A DNA stretch of 8,306 nucleotides, taken from the NCBI GenBank assembly GCA_900552255.1, contig URZF01000056.1, forward strand, positions 1 to 8,306, read 5' to 3'. The notes under the pieces were generated by a model. The model was not told where the DNA came from and ran no database searches. It was given only the letters and a program-made list of their open reading frames with translations. Of this stretch, positions 5,929-8,306 are shown piece after piece (the stretch's first letter is position 1; every line of letters begins with the position of its first letter). The translations under genes were made by a program, and so were the position numbers. This DNA comes from an uncultured Eubacteriales bacterium (GTDB lineage Bacteria > Bacillota > Clostridia > Oscillospirales > CAG-272).

Positions 5929-7173
5929 ATGTATACCTTCCGATATAAATCTCATCACGATGCGTCGGGAGAATTGAAGAAAAAATATACGTCGGCCGAA
6001 TCCGTTTTGTCCTATGTCGAGAGGATGTTGAACGAGTCTGCTGCGAGTCGGCGGGTGATCTATCTTCACGTGCCGTTCTGCAATAAGATATGCAGCTTTT
6101 GTCCGTTCCACCGTCCGGACGAGCTTCGCCGGCGCGACTATCACCGGTATCTGATCGAGGAGATGCACCGCATCTGCGAATATCCCTATATGCGGGCGCC
6201 GATCGATGCTGTGAACTTCGGCGGCGGAACGCCGACGGCGCTCCTGCCGGAGCAGATGGATGCTGTTCTGACTGAGCTTCGGACTTGCTTCGATATCGCA
6301 CCGGAGGCGGAGATCAGCGTGGAATCCTCCGCAACGGAGCTGACCGCGGAGATGCTGGAGGTACTCAAGAAAGGCGGTGTCAACCGCCTTTCGATCGGCA
6401 TTCAGACCTTTGACGACGAGGGAAGAACGCTTCTCGGCAGACGCGGCAGCGGTGAGCATGCGGCGCACAGCGTAAGACGGGCGATCGAGTCCGGCATTGC
6501 CAATACGAGCATCGATCTCATCTATCACTATCCCGGGCAGACGATGCAGCGGCTTGAAGCGGATCTTGCCGTTATCCGCTCGCTTGGGATTGCAGGGCTG
6601 TCATTTTATCCGCTGATCCTCCATGAGAAAACACCTATCTACCATAAGCTTGGCGAAAAGGAGCGTGCGCTGCTGTCCGACACCGGATATGAATACGAGA
6701 TGTTCCAAACGATTCTGCATACGCTTGCCGTGGACGGCTTCCGACCGCTTGAGCTGACAAAGCTTGTCAGAGACGGCATCGACCGCTACGATTATATGAA
6801 TATCCGGCATACGGGAGGAAGCTGCATCGCGCTGGGACACGGCGCCGGCGGGAATATCGAAAACTATCTCTATCATAATTCGGCAAAGGTTCCCATTTTA
6901 TCGGAAACGGTGCGCATCAGCAGAGCGGGACGGCTCGTTCAGCCGATGTATCGGCTCTTGGACGCCTTGATTTACGAGCTGCAAAAGGGACGGGCGGAGC
7001 TTGCCGTATGGTCGGAGAGGCTTGGCAGGGATCTTTTTTCGCTGTGGAAAGAGTCTCTTGACCGATTCCAGGAGGATGGACTGATAACGGTGACGGACGG
7101 ATGCGTCGCGTTTACCGAATCGGGACTGTTTTGGGGCAATAATATCATCGACGAATGGATGAGAAGTCTGTAA
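5929..7173 (+). CDS. HemW/ChuW-like radical SAM enzyme
   Basis: The 414-residue protein belongs to the radical SAM coproporphyrinogen-oxidase-like superfamily (HemN, HemW, ChuW/HutW). Visible are the 4Fe-4S motif C-x3-C-x2-C (Cys51, 55, 58) in HVPFCNKICSFCPF, the SAM-binding GGGTP (98-102), SIGIQTF (155-161), DLIYHYPGQT (196-205), GHGAGG (303-308), and a C-terminal GLFWGNNIIDEW (399-410). Housekeeping HemW normally has Asp-Phe after the third cysteine; here it is Pro-Phe, which I associate with ChuW/HutW, the methyltransferases that open haem anaerobically to a linear tetrapyrrole. Last in the operon, four bases after the binding-protein stop, with only a weak Shine-Dalgarno sequence. Haem opening is the leading hypothesis; a HemW-like haem chaperone is the alternative. 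Superfamily firm, reaction inferred. Confidence 0.85.
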   Translation: MYTFRYKSHHDASGELKKKYTSAESVLSYVERMLNESAASRRVIYLHVPFCNKICSFCPFHRPDELRRRDYHRYLIEEMHRICEYPYMRAPIDAVNFGGGTPTALLPEQMDAVLTELRTCFDIAPEAEISVESSATELTAEMLEVLKKGGVNRLSIGIQTFDDEGRTLLGRRGSGEHAAHSVRRAIESGIANTSIDLIYHYPGQTMQRLEADLAVIRSLGIAGLSFYPLILHEKTPIYHKLGEKERALLSDTGYEYEMFQTILHTLAVDGFRPLELTKLVRDGIDRYDYMNIRHTGGSCIALGHGAGGNIENYLYHNSAKVPILSETVRISRAGRLVQPMYRLLDALIYELQKGRAELAVWSERLGRDLFSLWKESLDRFQEDGLITVTDGCVAFTESGLFWGNNIIDEWMRSL

Positions 7174-7213
7174 AAAAGAAAAATCCCGGCCTTCCGGCCG
7201 GGATTTTTCTTTT
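7174..7213 (+). terminator. Intrinsic terminator of the operon
   Basis: An 18-bp perfect inverted repeat (7174-7191 and 7196-7213) with GC core ATCCCGGCC/GGCCGGGAT and a TTCC tetraloop begins immediately after the TAA of the radical SAM gene. The descending arm ends in TTTTTCTTTT. The A-rich left arm supplies a T-tract on the other strand, so it may also work in reverse. Confidence 0.93.
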
Positions 7214-7272
7214 CTGTTGCTTGTTGTAGCTTTTATAACGGATATGGTGTCCTTTCGGTCAGAATGCCGACA

Positions 7273-7306
7273 AAAATCCCCCGACGACAAGCCTGCGGGG
7301 GATTTT
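7273..7306 (-). terminator. Intrinsic terminator of the EamA transporter gene
   Basis: An 11-bp stem, AAAATCCCCCG (7273-7283) paired with CGGGGGATTTT (7296-7306), encloses a 12-base loop. Read on the minus strand it follows the transporter stop codon by ten bases and ends in TTTTT. It is separate from the operon terminator; the two units converge over the roughly 60 bases between hairpins, in which I see no further feature. Confidence 0.85.
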
Positions 7307-7316
7307 ATTTTTTATG

Positions 7317-8237
7317 TTACATATCGAGGATGCCCATGACGACGATGCCGATGACAGTTATCGTGATGGCGATATAGTGCTTATAGGAGAGCTTTTCCTT
7401 CAAGAAGATGCGGCTCCAGATGACGGAAGCTGCGCAGTAGGCGGAGATAATGGCCGCCGACATGGCAAAATGCTCCCGGTCGGCAATGGCGAATATGTAG
7501 GTGGATTGTCCGATCGTTTCGCAGATTCCGCCGATCAGCTTTGCGCCGTCGGCTTTCGGAATAAAGGAGGTTTTCTTGCGGATCATTCCAATGAGCACAA
7601 AGACAAAGCATACGGCGCCCGCCGCGAGGAACGTCAGCTCATAGGCGACATTCGCCGAATCCTCCTCGAGGGTTTCCAGCGCGATGCTGTCCGCAAAGGT
7701 GCCCGCTGCATCGAGAATACAATACGCGATCGGGAGGCACAGCGCCTTCCATGACTTTGCATATTTAAAATTGGAGATCTTCTGGCGTTCTGCGCGCAGC
7801 TCCTCGTCCTCGTGCGCCTCGACGAAGCCGAGTCCGACGACGCCGGCGCATACCAGAATGAGCGCGATGTAATGAGGTGCGCCCATGCCCTCCGTTCCGA
7901 AAAAGATGATGGAGGCGATCGCAGCCAAAGCGCCGGAGGAATTGCAGATCGGCGAGGAAACGGAAAGCTCGATGTAGCGCAGTCCGACATATCCGAGCGC
8001 CATGGAGAGAATATAGAGCAGGGAGACCGGCAGATAATGCAGAATGATATCGAAATTGATGACGGTATCCTGCGCGAAAATTTCATAGAGAGCATGGATT
8101 CCCATGATAAGTCCGACGGCCGTGATCATTTTCAGATGAGAGTATTTATCCTTGCCGTCGCGGCATCCGATCTTGGAAAACAGATCCGATCCGCTCCAAA
8201 AGATGAGAGTGATAATGGAAAGAAGAAACCAACTCAT
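7317..8237 (-). CDS. EamA/DMT family transporter
   Basis: A 306-residue membrane protein with about ten hydrophobic helices in two homologous halves (about 1-140 and 166-306), the EamA layout of the drug/metabolite transporter superfamily. Landmarks are ALGYVGLRYIELSVSSPI (80-97) and, in the second half, SRIFLKEKLSYKHYIA (275-290) followed by a hydrophobic GIVVMGIL end. A charged cytosolic loop (141-165, HEDEELRAERQKI) joins the halves. EamA proteins export or import small metabolites; the substrate cannot be inferred here. The ATG at 8237-8235 fits the start of the first helix, but no good Shine-Dalgarno sequence precedes it. It is convergent with the iron/haem-type operon and separated by two terminators, so probably independent. 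Confidence 0.88.
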   Translation of the reverse strand: MSWFLLSIITLIFWSGSDLFSKIGCRDGKDKYSHLKMITAVGLIMGIHALYEIFAQDTVINFDIILHYLPVSLLYILSMALGYVGLRYIELSVSSPICNSSGALAAIASIIFFGTEGMGAPHYIALILVCAGVVGLGFVEAHEDEELRAERQKISNFKYAKSWKALCLPIAYCILDAAGTFADSIALETLEEDSANVAYELTFLAAGAVCFVFVLIGMIRKKTSFIPKADGAKLIGGICETIGQSTYIFAIADREHFAMSAAIISAYCAASVIWSRIFLKEKLSYKHYIAITITVIGIVVMGILDM

Positions 8238-8306
8238 AATGTTGAAAACGCTTGCATAAGTGGGAGGCAGGCCGCGCCATGGCCAGCCGCTCGCACCACA
8301 ATATAT

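Noticed and set aside
5293..6528. A 411-codon minus-strand frame spanning the binding-protein and radical SAM genes
   Set aside because: It lies antisense to two well-supported genes, is rich in Arg and His as expected of a shadow frame, and resembles no protein family.
7314..7754. A 146-codon plus-strand frame within the EamA gene region
   Set aside because: It is antisense to a clear ten-helix transporter, begins at the edge of that gene's terminator, and has no ribosome binding site.
1..8306. Mobile elements, CRISPR arrays, tRNA or rRNA genes
   Set aside because: No transposase or integrase protein, no regularly spaced direct repeats, no cloverleaf or rRNA-like sequence was found on either strand.

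Overview
The window looks like the chromosome of an anaerobic gut-type Clostridia member (Bacillota). The clues are strong AGGAGG-type ribosome binding sites, a consensus sigma-A promoter, two small flavodoxins, a DUF3793 protein (to my knowledge a family largely of Clostridia), and a moderately GC-rich coding region beside AT-rich intergenic DNA. No mobile element, CRISPR array, rRNA or tRNA is visible.

Layout. Positions 1-114 hold the 5' end of a small uncharacterised gene on the minus strand. Positions 115-450 are a divergent intergenic and leader region. It contains an excellent extended -10 promoter (293-321) and two copies of the dyad GTTAG-N6-CTAAC (330-345, 391-406), with a third, unrelated 15-bp palindrome between them (359-373). 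From 451 to 7173 eight plus-strand genes run as one apparent operon: DUF3793 protein, short-chain flavodoxin, ZIP metal transporter, a second divergent flavodoxin-like protein, FecCD-type permease, ABC ATPase, lipoprotein substrate-binding protein, and a HemW/ChuW-like radical SAM enzyme. A strong hairpin terminator follows at 7174-7213. A separate minus-strand EamA/DMT transporter gene (7317-8237) converges on the operon and has its own terminator at 7273-7306.

Interpretation. The transport genes form a complete cobalamin/siderophore/haem-type importer. The last gene belongs to the radical SAM coproporphyrinogen-oxidase-like superfamily, which includes the anaerobic haem-opening enzymes ChuW/HutW/HmuW. 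Flavodoxins are the usual electron donors for such enzymes. The operator half-sites resemble those of DtxR/IdeR-type iron repressors. Together this suggests an iron-repressed system that imports haem (or another iron chelate) and releases the iron without oxygen, with DUF3793 as an unexplained partner. Gene families are well supported; the haem substrate and ring-opening chemistry are inference.
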